Assembly (NCBI RefSeq): GCF_012911565.1
Contig: NZ_JAAMPU010000097.1
Coordinates: 62,001 to 126,000, forward strand
Direction: 5' to 3'
DNA length: 64,000 nt
Source: Flavobacterium silvaticum
Lineage (GTDB): Bacteria > Bacteroidota > Bacteroidia > Flavobacteriales > Flavobacteriaceae
This document shows, in pieces, positions 1 through 8,924 of this stretch. Position numbers and translations under genes: made by a program. Within the stretch, counting starts at the first letter, position 1; every line of letters begins with the position of its first letter. The notes below the pieces were generated by a model that worked only from the letters and a program-made list of their open reading frames with translations, was not told the origin of the DNA and searched no databases.

Positions 1-2
1 TG

Positions 3-839
3 ATCGAAACCGTAAAGCAACTCAACTTACACAACAGCGTGGTTGTCGATATTACGGCAAGCTCAGATGTTGCGGGTATTTATGGAGCATTCTTAGGCAA
101 AAACATTGCTGTCGTCACCTGTAACAAAATTGCCTGTTCTTCCGAATATCAGCATTACAACTTTTTGAAAGAACTGAGCCGCCAGTACAATGCCCCATTT
201 TTGTTTGAGACGAATGTGGGTGCCGGCCTTCCAATCATCGATACACTCAAAAACTTAGTGGCATCGGGTGATAAAGTCCATAAAATACAAGCTGTTTTAT
301 CAGGAAGCCTCAATTTTATCTTCAACAATTATGATGGTTCCGTGCCCTTTGCAGATATTGTGACCGAAGCTGGCATCCAGGGCTTTACAGAACCCGATCC
401 GAGAATAGACCTCAGCGGCCTTGACGTAGCGCGTAAAATATTGATCCTGGCGCGTGAAAGCGGAAACGTGATGGAAATTGACGATATCGAACGAAAAGAT
501 TTTCTACCCGAGGGTGCTTTGAATGCCGCTTCCGTTCCCGATTTCTTCGCCCTTATTTCCAAAGATGAAAAACATTTTGAGGCCATGGTTTCAAAAGCAA
601 AAGAATTTGGTTCCAGATTGAAATATGTGGCTGAATTTGCCGACGGAAAAGCATCGGTCGGGCTTCAGGTGATTGCGCCGGAACACCCGTTCTATCATCT
701 GGAAGGAAAAGACAATATCGTATTGTTTTATACGGACCGGTATTTCGACCAGCCTTTGATCATTAAAGGAGCGGGCGCCGGAGCTGATGTTACGGCTTCG
801 GGGATTTTTGCCGATGTGATACGGGTTGGAAACAACTAA
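3..839 (+). CDS. thrA: Bifunctional aspartokinase/homoserine dehydrogenase, 3' part (homoserine dehydrogenase end)
   Basis: The reading frame is open from the window edge, so only the C-terminal part of the protein is present. It carries the homoserine dehydrogenase catalytic region, which reduces aspartate semialdehyde to homoserine. Family signatures seen are TEPDPRIDLSGLDVARK and the closing GAGAGADVTASGIFAD stretch typical of ThrA-type fusions. The aspartokinase half is inferred to lie upstream because flavobacterial thrABC operons normally begin with the fused enzyme; a stand-alone homoserine dehydrogenase cannot be excluded. thrB follows after about 30 bp and thrC directly after that, so this is the first gene of a threonine operon. 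Confidence 0.9.
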   Translation: METVKQLNLHNSVVVDITASSDVAGIYGAFLGKNIAVVTCNKIACSSEYQHYNFLKELSRQYNAPFLFETNVGAGLPIIDTLKNLVASGDKVHKIQAVLSGSLNFIFNNYDGSVPFADIVTEAGIQGFTEPDPRIDLSGLDVARKILILARESGNVMEIDDIERKDFLPEGALNAASVPDFFALISKDEKHFEAMVSKAKEFGSRLKYVAEFADGKASVGLQVIAPEHPFYHLEGKDNIVLFYTDRYFDQPLIIKGAGAGADVTASGIFADVIRVGNN

Positions 840-871
840 ATCATTGTTTATTGTAATTCTTATTGATTAAA

Positions 872-1801
872 ATGAACCAAATAAAACTATTTTCTCCTGC
901 CACCATCGCCAATCTTTGCTGCGGCTTCGATGTCATGGGGCTTTGTCTCGACAATATTGGTGACGAGGTCGAAATTCACAAATCAGAAACTCCAGGCGTG
1001 AGGATTGTTTCGATAGCAGGTGCCGATTTACCTCTCGAAGCAGAAAAAAATGTCGCCGGAGTTGCCGCCCTTGCCTTGCTTCGCGAATGGCCTACCGATT
1101 TCGGGTTCGAGATTTCAATAACCAAAAAAATAAAAGCCGGAAGCGGTATCGGAAGTTCTGCCGCGAGTGCAGCTGCTGCTGTTTTCGGAATCAACGAATT
1201 ATTGGGCCGCCCGTATGAAGGTTTGGATTTGATCCGATTTGCCATGCAAGGCGAAAAGCTCGCATCCGGAAGCGCCCATGCCGACAATGTCGCTCCTGCC
1301 CTTTTGGGTGCCTTTACCTTGATCCGAAGCTATGATCCGCTCGATGTCATCCGTATCGATTCGCCTGAAGATTTATATGCTGTCGTCATTCACCCCGATA
1401 TTGAATTACGTACAGCCGATGCCAGATCGGTACTCAAACAAAACGTATCCTTGCCGAATGCCATCGAACAATGGGGCAACCTGGGCGGGCTCGTTGCGGG
1501 TTTGTATACCAAAGATTACGGCCTCATCGGTCGGTCATTGCAGGATAAGGTCATCGAACCGTTGCGCGGCATCTTGATTCCGGGGTTTGATAAACTCAAA
1601 ACCGTCGCACAACAGGCAGGTGCGCTTGGTTCCGGAATTTCAGGTTCTGGGCCTTCGGTTTTTGCACTTTGCAAGGGAGCGGCTTCGGCACAACAAACAG
1701 CCGATATGATGTCTGCGGTTTACGGCCAGATTTCCCTCAAACACGACGTTTGGATTTCGTCCATTAATCCAAAAGGAATCAAAATACTCGAAACCAACTG
1801 A
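872..1801 (+). CDS. thrB: Homoserine kinase
   Basis: GHMP-family kinase of about 309 residues that phosphorylates homoserine to O-phosphohomoserine. The phosphate-binding GHMP motif is visible as AGSGIGSSAASA near residue 90, and a C-terminal GSGISGSGPSVFAL segment matches the GHMP C-terminal domain. The start is placed at the ATG at 872; an in-frame TTG lies 9 bp upstream but adds nothing recognisable. The stop is followed one base later by the thrC start, so the two are translationally close. It is the middle gene of the thrA-thrB-thrC operon. Confidence 0.95.
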   Translation: MNQIKLFSPATIANLCCGFDVMGLCLDNIGDEVEIHKSETPGVRIVSIAGADLPLEAEKNVAGVAALALLREWPTDFGFEISITKKIKAGSGIGSSAASAAAAVFGINELLGRPYEGLDLIRFAMQGEKLASGSAHADNVAPALLGAFTLIRSYDPLDVIRIDSPEDLYAVVIHPDIELRTADARSVLKQNVSLPNAIEQWGNLGGLVAGLYTKDYGLIGRSLQDKVIEPLRGILIPGFDKLKTVAQQAGALGSGISGSGPSVFALCKGAASAQQTADMMSAVYGQISLKHDVWISSINPKGIKILETN

Positions 1802-1802
1802 C

Positions 1803-3098
1803 ATGAACTATTTCAGCCTCAACCATAACGCTCCCGATGTTTCTTTTGAACAAGCCATAGTAAAAGGACTGGCACCCGATCGCGGATTGTATTTTCCAAA
1901 AGAAATAACATCATTGCCCGATTCTTTCTTTGAAGCCATCGGAAGCAAATCCAATGTCGATATTGCCTTTGAAACCATCTCTCCTTTTATAGGATCTGAA
2001 ATTCCCCAGGACGAACTTCGCCGGATCGTAATCGAAACATTGAATTTCGGTTTCCCCCTTGTGGAAGTTGAAAAAGATACGTACAGCCTTGAACTTTTCC
2101 ATGGCCCGACACTGGCTTTCAAAGATGTGGGCGCACGTTTCATGGCACGTTGCCTTGGCTATTTCAATAGAAATGGATCTGATCAGAAAAACACGGTTCT
2201 TGTCGCGACTTCTGGCGATACAGGTGGTGCGGTCGCGAGTGGCTTTCTGGATGTCGAAGGTGTTGAAGTCGTGATTCTGTATCCATCGGGAAAAGTCAGT
2301 GATGTCCAGGAACGGCAATTGACGACACTCGGAAAGAACATCAGCGCGTTGAAAGTTGACGGGAGTTTTGACGATTGCCAGGCGATGGTAAAGCGTGCCT
2401 TTACAGATGAATCGTTATCAGATATAAGGCTCACATCGGCCAATTCCATCAATATTGCGCGATGGCTGCCACAAATGTGGTATTTCTTTTTTGCCTATCG
2501 TGACTTGAAGAAATCTGGAAAACCAATAATTGCTTCCTGTCCAAGCGGAAATTTCGGAAACATCGCCGCCGGAATCCTTGCAAAAAAGATGGGCTTGCCA
2601 ATTGACCGGTTCGTCGCTTCGACCAATGTAAACGATACGGTTCTGAGGTTTTTGGAAGACTGGAATTACGACCCGCATACGACGATTCCGACCCTTTCAA
2701 ATGCGATGGATGTTTCCGATCCGAGCAATTTTGTCCGGATACGCGAAATGTATGGCAACGACAAAACCGCTTTTGCAGCTGAATTTTCTTCGTATTCATT
2801 TTCCGATGGAGAAACTTTGGAAGCCATGAAGGCTATTTTCTCCGAATCCAATTATGTTGCCGATCCTCACGGAGCTGTCGGTTATCTCGGCCTTAAAAAA
2901 GAATTGGATCGATTTCCGCAAAGCATCGGCGTGTTTTTGGAGACAGCACATCCGTGTAAGTTTACGGATACGGTTGAAAAGGCTTTGGGTTTCGCACCTG
3001 AAATTCCGGAATCTGTCAGCCATATACTCAAATTGGATAAAAAGTATCATGAGATTTCCGACTATTCAGGGCTTCACGAGTTCCTTACTAATTCCTGA
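1803..3098 (+). CDS. thrC: Threonine synthase
   Basis: PLP enzyme of 431 residues that converts O-phosphohomoserine to threonine, the last step of the pathway encoded by the two preceding genes. The PLP lysine is in LAFKDVGARFM (Lys107) and the phosphate-binding ATSGDTGGAVASGF segment follows. Length fits the family. The coding sequence begins one base after the thrB stop. Its last 11 bp overlap the 3' end of the convergent nnrD gene, and no terminator hairpin is evident between the two. Confidence 0.96.
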   Translation: MNYFSLNHNAPDVSFEQAIVKGLAPDRGLYFPKEITSLPDSFFEAIGSKSNVDIAFETISPFIGSEIPQDELRRIVIETLNFGFPLVEVEKDTYSLELFHGPTLAFKDVGARFMARCLGYFNRNGSDQKNTVLVATSGDTGGAVASGFLDVEGVEVVILYPSGKVSDVQERQLTTLGKNISALKVDGSFDDCQAMVKRAFTDESLSDIRLTSANSINIARWLPQMWYFFFAYRDLKKSGKPIIASCPSGNFGNIAAGILAKKMGLPIDRFVASTNVNDTVLRFLEDWNYDPHTTIPTLSNAMDVSDPSNFVRIREMYGNDKTAFAAEFSSYSFSDGETLEAMKAIFSESNYVADPHGAVGYLGLKKELDRFPQSIGVFLETAHPCKFTDTVEKALGFAPEIPESVSHILKLDKKYHEISDYSGLHEFLTNS

Positions 3099-3957
3099 AC
3101 CCGATTGGTTTTCCGGTATATTCCTTAATCCTCAAAAAGGCTTTTCCGAGTAATCCGATGATATCCGAAGCGATAAAACTTTCGGTGCCGGTGTGTGAAA
3201 CAGCAATGTCTGCCGTCAAACCGTGGAGATAAACCCCGAGTTGGGCCGCTTCCAACGGCTGATAACCCTGGGCCAGTAAAGAGGTAATGATTCCCGTGAG
3301 CACATCGCCTGAACCTGCCGTTGCGAGAGCGGCATTTCCGGTTGTGTTCTCAAATGTTTCTGTCCCGTTAGTGATAATCGTCGGTGCACCTTTGAGAACG
3401 ACTATCACTTTATGTTCCGATGCAAAGGCAACTGCCGATTTTTGTCTCGCTTCTATGGTATCATGTGTTTTTGTAAGCCTGTCGAATTCCTTCGGATGTG
3501 GTGTCAGGATTGTAGTTGAAGGCACTCTTTTGAGCCATTCCCGTTTGCCTGAAAGTATATTCAGGGCATCGGCATCGATTACAAGCGGACCCTTGACGGA
3601 TTTGAGGAATTCGCCAAAAGCTTCTTCGGTTGTTTCCTCTGTTCCCATTCCAGGCCCGATTCCTATGGCTGACGGTTCAAAATCAAACGTGATGGAACTT
3701 ATTGCTTTTTGATTGTCATCTGCAATTGCCATCGCCTCCGGAAATGCCGTCTGCAAAATCGAAACACCGCATTCCGGGACAAAAGCAGTCACGAGTCCGC
3801 AACCGGTTCTCAACGCGGCTTTGGAACTTAAAAGTATCGACCCCATTTTCCCGTAACTGCCGCCAACAAGCAACGCATGGCCTTTTGTGCCTTTGTGGGC
3901 ATCTTCTTTTGTTGGTTTGTAAAGCGTTGAGATAAGATCCCGTGTAATTTGTTTCAT
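3088..3957 (-). CDS. nnrD: ADP/ATP-dependent NAD(P)H-hydrate dehydratase
   Basis: Ribokinase-like metabolite-repair enzyme of 289 residues that dehydrates damaged NAD(P)HX back to NAD(P)H. Family motifs seen are the glycine-rich HALLVGGSYGKMGS near residue 28, TPHPKEF near 152 and the catalytic GSGD at 215-218. Only the dehydratase domain is present; the epimerase domain often fused N-terminally (NnrE) is absent. The gene is convergent with thrC and divergent from gcvT, sharing an approximately 137-bp promoter region with the latter. Confidence 0.9.
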   Translation of the reverse strand: MKQITRDLISTLYKPTKEDAHKGTKGHALLVGGSYGKMGSILLSSKAALRTGCGLVTAFVPECGVSILQTAFPEAMAIADDNQKAISSITFDFEPSAIGIGPGMGTEETTEEAFGEFLKSVKGPLVIDADALNILSGKREWLKRVPSTTILTPHPKEFDRLTKTHDTIEARQKSAVAFASEHKVIVVLKGAPTIITNGTETFENTTGNAALATAGSGDVLTGIITSLLAQGYQPLEAAQLGVYLHGLTADIAVSHTGTESFIASDIIGLLGKAFLRIKEYTGKPIGFRN

Positions 3958-4094
3958 TATTGACAGATTGATTTCTCTTTAAAATTAAACATTCCTGAAA
4001 CAATATTCGTCAGATTTTAATTTATGGAATCATCAAAAAAAGTAGTTTCCAAACCCCTTATTTTGAATTATCTTCGCGCCACAACTTTATATCT

Positions 4095-5180
4095 ATGAAA
4101 ACTACACCACTTAACGACATTCACGAAAAGCTCGGGGCCAAGATGCTGCCGTTTGCCGGATACAATATGCCAATCACGTATGAAGGCGTAAATGCCGAAC
4201 ATGAAACCGTTCGCAATGGCGTTGGTGTTTTTGATGTTTCGCATATGGGCGAGTTCATTCTGTCCGGACCTAAAGCACTGGATTTGATTCAAAAAGTAAC
4301 TTCCAATGACGCTTCGACTTTAACAGTCGGACGCGCCCAATATTCATGTTTACCGAATAACGACGGCGGTATTGTCGACGATTTGATCGTGTACAAAATG
4401 GCCGAAGAAAAATACCTGTTGGTTGTCAATGCATCGAACATTGAGAAAGACTGGAACTGGATTTCGCAGCACAACGAATTTGGTGTTGCCATGGAAAATA
4501 TTTCAGACGACATGGCTTTGCTTGCCATCCAGGGCCCGAAAGCAGCCGAAGCTATGCAATCACTGACATCTGTCGATTTATCCGCCATAAAATACTACCA
4601 CTTTGAGGTGGGTGATTTTGCCGGTTTTGACGATGTAATTATTTCGGCTACGGGTTACACAGGTTCAGGTGGATTCGAGATCTATTGCCGCAACGAACAG
4701 GCCGTCCAAATCTGGAATAAAGTGTTTGAAGCCGGTTCAACATTCGGGATCAAACCAATTGGTCTTGCAGCTCGCGACACGTTGAGATTGGAAATGGGTT
4801 TCTGCCTGTATGGCAACGATATAGATGATACGACTTCACCTCTTGAAGCAGGTTTGGGCTGGATCACGAAATTTACCAAAGACTTTACTAATTCCGAAAA
4901 CCTGAAGCAGCAAAAAGAAGCGGGCGTAACTAAAAAACTCGTCGGGTTTGAACTGGTTGAGCGCGGTGTTCCGAGGCACGATTACGAAATTGTGGATAAA
5001 GACGGAAACGTAATCGGGAAAGTGACTTCCGGTACACAGGCTCCTTCTTTGAATAAAGGAATCGGACTGGGTTATGTGACGACTGAGTTTGCTGCGCCGG
5101 ATTCGGAGATTTTTATCAGGATCAGGAAGAACGATGTGGCTGCAAAGGTGGTGAAGCTGCCGTTTTATAAGGTGAACTAA
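4095..5180 (+). CDS. gcvT: Glycine cleavage system T protein (aminomethyltransferase)
   Basis: Protein of 361 residues that transfers the methylene carbon from the aminomethyl-lipoyl H protein to tetrahydrofolate. It starts with the family's [20 protein letters not shown] and keeps the folate-binding region around DVSHMGEF and the [11 protein letters not shown] segment. No H or P protein gene is adjacent, so the glycine cleavage genes are scattered here. A TATCTTCG element at 4069-4076 is a plausible -7 box. The 3' flank holds the first 9-bp repeat cluster, which can fold into a hairpin. Confidence 0.95.
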   Translation: MKTTPLNDIHEKLGAKMLPFAGYNMPITYEGVNAEHETVRNGVGVFDVSHMGEFILSGPKALDLIQKVTSNDASTLTVGRAQYSCLPNNDGGIVDDLIVYKMAEEKYLLVVNASNIEKDWNWISQHNEFGVAMENISDDMALLAIQGPKAAEAMQSLTSVDLSAIKYYHFEVGDFAGFDDVIISATGYTGSGGFEIYCRNEQAVQIWNKVFEAGSTFGIKPIGLAARDTLRLEMGFCLYGNDIDDTTSPLEAGLGWITKFTKDFTNSENLKQQKEAGVTKKLVGFELVERGVPRHDYEIVDKDGNVIGKVTSGTQAPSLNKGIGLGYVTTEFAAPDSEIFIRIRKNDVAAKVVKLPFYKVN

Positions 5181-5184
5181 TTGA

Positions 5185-5300
5185 GAGTCGGGGAAATCCG
5201 AAAAGTTGGGAAAGTCCGAAAAGACCGAAAAGTCGGGAAAGACTGGAAAGACTGAATAACACTCAAATTTCTTTTCAGACTTTTCGGACTTTCCCGACTC
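5185..5300. repeat. 9-bp tandem variant repeats forming an inverted repeat after gcvT
   Basis: A run of GAAAGTCCGAAAAGTCGGG-type units lies directly after the gcvT stop. The left arm (5185-5205) and right arm (5280-5300, reads CTTTTCGGACTTTCCCGACTC on the + strand apart from its first base) are 21-bp inverted copies with about two mismatches. The pair could fold as a long hairpin and end gcvT transcription. Similar units recur at about 8804, 37831, 37903 and 39866. Confidence 0.7.
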
Positions 5301-5614
5301 AGAATACAGTTGCACAATTAACCCAAAGTTTTAATTTTGCCGAAGGTTTCAATTGAAAACCGGAGCCGCGTGAGACCCGAGGCTTTAGCCGAATTGGCGA
5401 AGCAGATGCGAGCGGGTTATCCTTTTGGGAAGCCGACTGATACAAAATATCTAATGCGGTTTTGCGGAGAGGCAGATTGTCAATCACCGAACCAAAAGAT
5501 ATGAGCGGGTCAGCCCGACGGTGCGGAGGAACGAAGCTCCGGCACGCCATAAAAATTATAATTAAACTATAAGCCTACGTGACTTCGTGTCTTCGTGGCA
5601 AAAAAAAAGCAGAA
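5301..5614. other. GC-rich intergenic segment without a supported gene
   Basis: No convincing gene is present. Part of this segment has an open reading frame on the minus strand, but the translation looks like random GC-rich sequence with no family features. The + strand holds a strong hairpin at 5521-5545 (GTGCGGAG pairing with CTCCGGCAC with one bulge). Just before the yebC-type start there is a CTTCGTGTCTTCGTGG direct repeat. The composition differs from the AT-rich spacers elsewhere, so it may be a degenerate repeat element. Confidence 0.45.
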
Positions 5615-6328
5615 ATGGGAAGAGCATTCGAATTCCGAAAAGGAAGAAAAATGAAAAGATGGGCCGCGATGGCCAAAGCATTCACTCGAATCGGGAAAGA
5701 TATTGTCATGGCCGTGAAAGAAGGCGGACCGAATCCGGAGGCGAATGCGCGTTTGCGTGCGGTGATCCAGAACGCTAAATCGGCGAACATGCCAAAGGAG
5801 AATGTGGAGCGCGCGATCAAAAAAGCGACCGACAAAGACACGGCAAATTATAAAGAAGTGCTTTTCGAAGGCTACGCGCCTCACGGAATTGCAATCCTGA
5901 TCGAGACGGCGACCGATAATAACAACCGTACGGTGGCGAACATCCGCAGTTATTTCAACAAATGCAACGGAACTATGGGAACTCAGGGTTCGGTAGAATT
6001 CATGTTTGACCATACGTGTAACTTCCGAATCCCTAAGGAAGGACTTGATCCGGAAGAACTCGAGCTCGAACTGATTGATTTTGGTGCCGAGGAAGTTTTT
6101 GAAGACGAGGACGGAATCCATATCTACGCGCCCTTCGGAAGCTTTGGGGCGATACAGAAAGAACTTGAAAACCGAAGCATAGACATTCTGTCCTCGGGTT
6201 TTGAGCGAATTCCGCAAGTGACTAAGGAATTATCTGAAGCTCAGGTAGCCGATGTGGAGAAATTACTTGAAAAAATAGAAGAGGATGATGACGTGATGAA
6301 CGTGTATCATACCATGCAGGAAGCATAA
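5615..6328 (+). CDS. YebC/PmpR-family protein
   Basis: Protein of 237 residues. It begins with the family's MGRAFEFRKGRKMKRWAAMAKAF-like N-terminus and retains the GGPNPEANARLR and NMPKENVERAIKKA segments. YebC-family proteins have been described as DNA-binding regulators and, more recently, as ribosome-associated factors that help translation of proline-rich stretches; which role applies here cannot be told from sequence. The start is placed at 5615 because upstream codons come from a repeat-like stretch and match nothing. A small hairpin follows the stop. Confidence 0.9.
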   Translation: MGRAFEFRKGRKMKRWAAMAKAFTRIGKDIVMAVKEGGPNPEANARLRAVIQNAKSANMPKENVERAIKKATDKDTANYKEVLFEGYAPHGIAILIETATDNNNRTVANIRSYFNKCNGTMGTQGSVEFMFDHTCNFRIPKEGLDPEELELELIDFGAEEVFEDEDGIHIYAPFGSFGAIQKELENRSIDILSSGFERIPQVTKELSEAQVADVEKLLEKIEEDDDVMNVYHTMQEA

Positions 6329-6329
6329 T

Positions 6330-6356
6330 AGACCGAAAACTTCGGTTAGTTTTAAC
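6330..6356 (+). terminator. Weak hairpin after the yebC-type gene
   Basis: ACCGAA and TTCGGT pair across a three-base loop (6332-6346), followed by TAGTTTTA. Short, but correctly placed for a rho-independent terminator. Confidence 0.5.
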
Positions 6357-6418
6357 GGTTCATCCTCAGGGGCGAACTGTTATTTTTTTATCTTTAACGG
6401 AACTGAACATTCCACCGC

Positions 6419-7336
6419 ATGCCATTCCGAAAATCCCTTCTCGAAGCACCGTCACTGACACACGAGAAATCACTCAAGACGCTTGTTGAAAACCGCACTG
6501 TTTATTCACTCGAACATTGCGAGCTGAATCTTTTCGAGACGTATGAGGCATCGCAACTCGTTCCGTTGAAATTCAATGATCTGGTGGTAACGAGTATGCT
6601 TCGAGGGAAAAAAGTGATGCATTTATTCGATGAGCCCGGATTTGATTATCTGCCAGGAGAAACGGTCATCATTCCGTCTAACGTTGAAATGAAGATCGAT
6701 TTTCCCGAAGCCAGAACCGACAATCCGACCCAATGCCTGGCCTTAGCCATAGACCATGAAAAAATCGGACAGACCATTGATTTCCTCAACGAACGTTATC
6801 CGAAAGAGCACGGACAAAACTGGCAGCTCAATCACCACGATTATTTCTTTTACAACAACATCGACCTGGCAACCACGATGAACAAGCTCATTAAGGAATG
6901 CATGAGCGACACCATAACAAAAGATGCGTTGGCTGATCTGACACTTCAGGAATTACTGATCCGGATTATCCAGACCCAATCGCTCAAAGCCATAGAAACT
7001 TCTGATAATCCGGAGCTTAATTTACCTATCGCGCAGGTTGTGGAATACATCCGTAAAAACCTCACATCTGGCATAAACCTTAAGATGTTAAGCGACAAAG
7101 CCTGCATGAGTACGACTTCTTTTTACCGTTTTTTCAAAAGGGAGTTAGGGATGAGCCCTATTGAGTTTGTTCTATCTGAGAAAATACGACACGCCAAACA
7201 GCTTTTAAAAGATTCAAGCCTGCAAATCAATGAAGTATGCTATATGAGCGGATTCGAGGATAGCAATTACTTCACCCGTATTTTCAAAAAGTACGAAGGC
7301 ATTACGCCAAAGCAATATCGTTTGCTACTGAACTAA
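6419..7336 (+). CDS. AraC-family transcriptional regulator
   Basis: Protein of 305 residues with an N-terminal cupin-like sensing region (about 1-190) and a C-terminal double helix-turn-helix (about 220-305). The HTH shows MSTTSFYRFFKRELGMSP and the second-helix signature GFEDSNYFTRIFKKYEGITP. AraC regulators of this N-terminal type commonly sit beside aldehyde or alcohol dehydrogenases, and here an aldehyde dehydrogenase and a DUF779 gene lie just downstream on the opposite strand. It is therefore inferred to control that pair. The inducer is unknown, and regulation of the adjacent T9SS gene is also possible. Confidence 0.88.
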   Translation: MPFRKSLLEAPSLTHEKSLKTLVENRTVYSLEHCELNLFETYEASQLVPLKFNDLVVTSMLRGKKVMHLFDEPGFDYLPGETVIIPSNVEMKIDFPEARTDNPTQCLALAIDHEKIGQTIDFLNERYPKEHGQNWQLNHHDYFFYNNIDLATTMNKLIKECMSDTITKDALADLTLQELLIRIIQTQSLKAIETSDNPELNLPIAQVVEYIRKNLTSGINLKMLSDKACMSTTSFYRFFKRELGMSPIEFVLSEKIRHAKQLLKDSSLQINEVCYMSGFEDSNYFTRIFKKYEGITPKQYRLLLN

Positions 7337-7350
7337 ATAAACACCGGACT

Positions 7351-8259
7351 ATGAAGAAAATCTACTCATTCCTTTTCATTGCCTCTTTTATTCTGACAGC
7401 ATCGGCTCAGAACCAGATTACAAACTTTCATTATCTGGATTACAGCAGTGAATGGCGGTATTATGCCAGCGGCTGGAGCATCAACGGATATGAAGATTTC
7501 GATATTGAATATTTTGACGGAGATACGATTATAGATGGAACGGCTTATTACAGGAAGTTCCGTTTGAACAGAGCCGTCGTACATTGGTGGACAGGTGAGA
7601 CCACCCAAACCGAAACCTTATACGGCCCGGGTTATGTTCGGGAAGACAATCAGGGAAATTTTCTTTATTACGATGGTACTGCCGATGTGTTGTTTCAGGA
7701 CAACGTATCCATTGCAGCTGCATCTGTGGGTTCTGCATTTCCCAACCAGTCGGCGCCCAATTCATGTGCTGTTTTATATTCCTCAACAGATACTATCGGA
7801 GGTGTGACACTGAACCACATCAACGGCCAGTTTCCGGATACCAGCACCGGACTTGTAGAAGGAATCGGTGATTTAGGCATGTCTTGTTCCATAGGCTTTG
7901 AATACAACCGGATGCTTTACTGTTACACCAAAGGGCCGGAAACGATACAATTTAATTCAGCCACTTACACGTGTAGTGATTTTCCATCGGCAAACAGGCA
8001 ATTCCCGCTTTCCACACGGGATATTGCATTGGTAAAACCGACTGCCTATCCGAATCCGGTTTCTGACAAATTAACCGTAACCCTTGCTTCGGGCGAATGG
8101 AATTATCAGATTGTCAGTTCGACGGGTTCACGGCTCGCTTCGGGAAATCTAACTAGTGAAGATAATTCAATTGATGTTTCGACTCTTTCGTCTGGCGTGT
8201 ACTTTTTGCAGTTGGAAAACGATGCAGTAAGGCACAACCTTAAATTCGTCCGGAATTAA
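7351..8259 (+). CDS. Secreted protein with T9SS type A sorting domain
   Basis: Protein of 302 residues with a clear signal peptide (MKKIYSFLFIASFILTASAQ) and a C-terminal type IX sorting domain from about residue 232. The sorting domain has the AYPNPVSDKLTV motif and the ending SSGVYFLQLENDAVRHNLKF. The middle part has no family I recognise; it is rich in Tyr, Trp and Asp as in many surface proteins. It starts 15 bp after the AraC gene and may be co-transcribed with it. Its last 4 bp overlap the convergent DUF779 gene. Confidence 0.85.
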   Translation: MKKIYSFLFIASFILTASAQNQITNFHYLDYSSEWRYYASGWSINGYEDFDIEYFDGDTIIDGTAYYRKFRLNRAVVHWWTGETTQTETLYGPGYVREDNQGNFLYYDGTADVLFQDNVSIAAASVGSAFPNQSAPNSCAVLYSSTDTIGGVTLNHINGQFPDTSTGLVEGIGDLGMSCSIGFEYNRMLYCYTKGPETIQFNSATYTCSDFPSANRQFPLSTRDIALVKPTAYPNPVSDKLTVTLASGEWNYQIVSSTGSRLASGNLTSEDNSIDVSTLSSGVYFLQLENDAVRHNLKFVRN

Positions 8260-8630
8260 TCCACGACGAAACTAAGTGGCGACAAATCTTGTGCTTCTTC
8301 TTCGGTAAATAACCGTGACACCGTCATAAACCGTTTGCCATATGGGATCTCAAGCGAAAAACTCGCCCCTCGCCCATTCACGGCATCAATGGTCAAATGC
8401 GTGTGTTTCCAGTATTCGAACTGGTCTTTGCTCATCCAGAACTCACAACCGTCGATTTCTCCCAGGCACACATCGCTTTGTCCCAATTTAAAATCGCCCT
8501 TTTCAAAACACATGGGTTGCGATCCGTCACAACATCCGCCGCTTTGATGGAACATCAGTTCGCCATGGATGGCTTTTAGTTCTTCGATTAAGTCGAAAGC
8601 TGCTGGGGTAAGTGAAACTCTTTTGTGCAT
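8256..8630 (-). CDS. DUF779 family protein
   Basis: Small protein of 124 residues matching the DUF779 family, whose members are of unknown function and are frequently encoded beside aldehyde or alcohol dehydrogenases. It has a conspicuous cysteine cluster (HQSGGCCDGSQPMC, Cys33, Cys34 and Cys41) plus Cys55 and Cys62 and His76/His78, which could bind a metal; this is inference only. There is no signal peptide, so it is probably cytoplasmic. It lies about 300 bp downstream of the aldehyde dehydrogenase on the same strand, with a terminator and 9-bp repeats between them. Confidence 0.85.
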   Translation of the reverse strand: MHKRVSLTPAAFDLIEELKAIHGELMFHQSGGCCDGSQPMCFEKGDFKLGQSDVCLGEIDGCEFWMSKDQFEYWKHTHLTIDAVNGRGASFSLEIPYGKRFMTVSRLFTEEEAQDLSPLSFVVD

Positions 8631-8803
8631 GATGGTGTATTATTTAGTCCGAAAAGACAATGAATTCAGATGCCGATTTCCCGCCTTGATCCATAGTTTG
8701 TTTAGTTAGTTCGTTCAAATTCCAGGTTGCAGATTTACTATCGTTTCCCAAGCCCCGTCTTTAGCTTCGCTCAGTCTGTCTCCGGCCCGAGTCCCGTCTT
8801 TTA

Positions 8804-8858
8804 CGTCTTTCCCGACTTTTCGGACTTTTCGGACTTTTCGGACTTTCCCAACTCCCCA
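8804..8858. repeat. 9-bp tandem repeats (GACTTTTCG units)
   Basis: Four to five near-perfect 9-bp units, GACTTTTCG repeated three times and flanked by variants GACTTTCCC, lie between the aldehyde dehydrogenase and DUF779 genes. This is the cleanest copy of the family also seen at 5185, 37831, 37903 and 39866. Confidence 0.85.
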
Positions 8859-8865
8859 ATTTCAA

Positions 8866-8904
8866 ACTAAAAAGAAAACCCGGCCGTCAGACAGAACCGG
8901 GTAA
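8866..8904 (-). terminator. Rho-independent terminator of the aldehyde dehydrogenase gene
   Basis: On the minus strand ACCCGG pairs with CCGGGT and is followed by TTTTCTTTTT. It is placed about 20 bp past the aldehyde dehydrogenase stop. Confidence 0.75.
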
Positions 8905-8924
8905 TCCACAACTAGTATATCATA

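Noticed and set aside
3958..4094. Glycine riboswitch before gcvT
   Set aside because: The 137-bp spacer is AT-rich and shared with a divergent gene; no aptamer-like helices were seen.
5299..5550. 83-codon minus-strand ORF in the spacer before the yebC-type gene
   Set aside because: Lies in GC-rich repeat-like DNA; low-complexity translation and no promoter.
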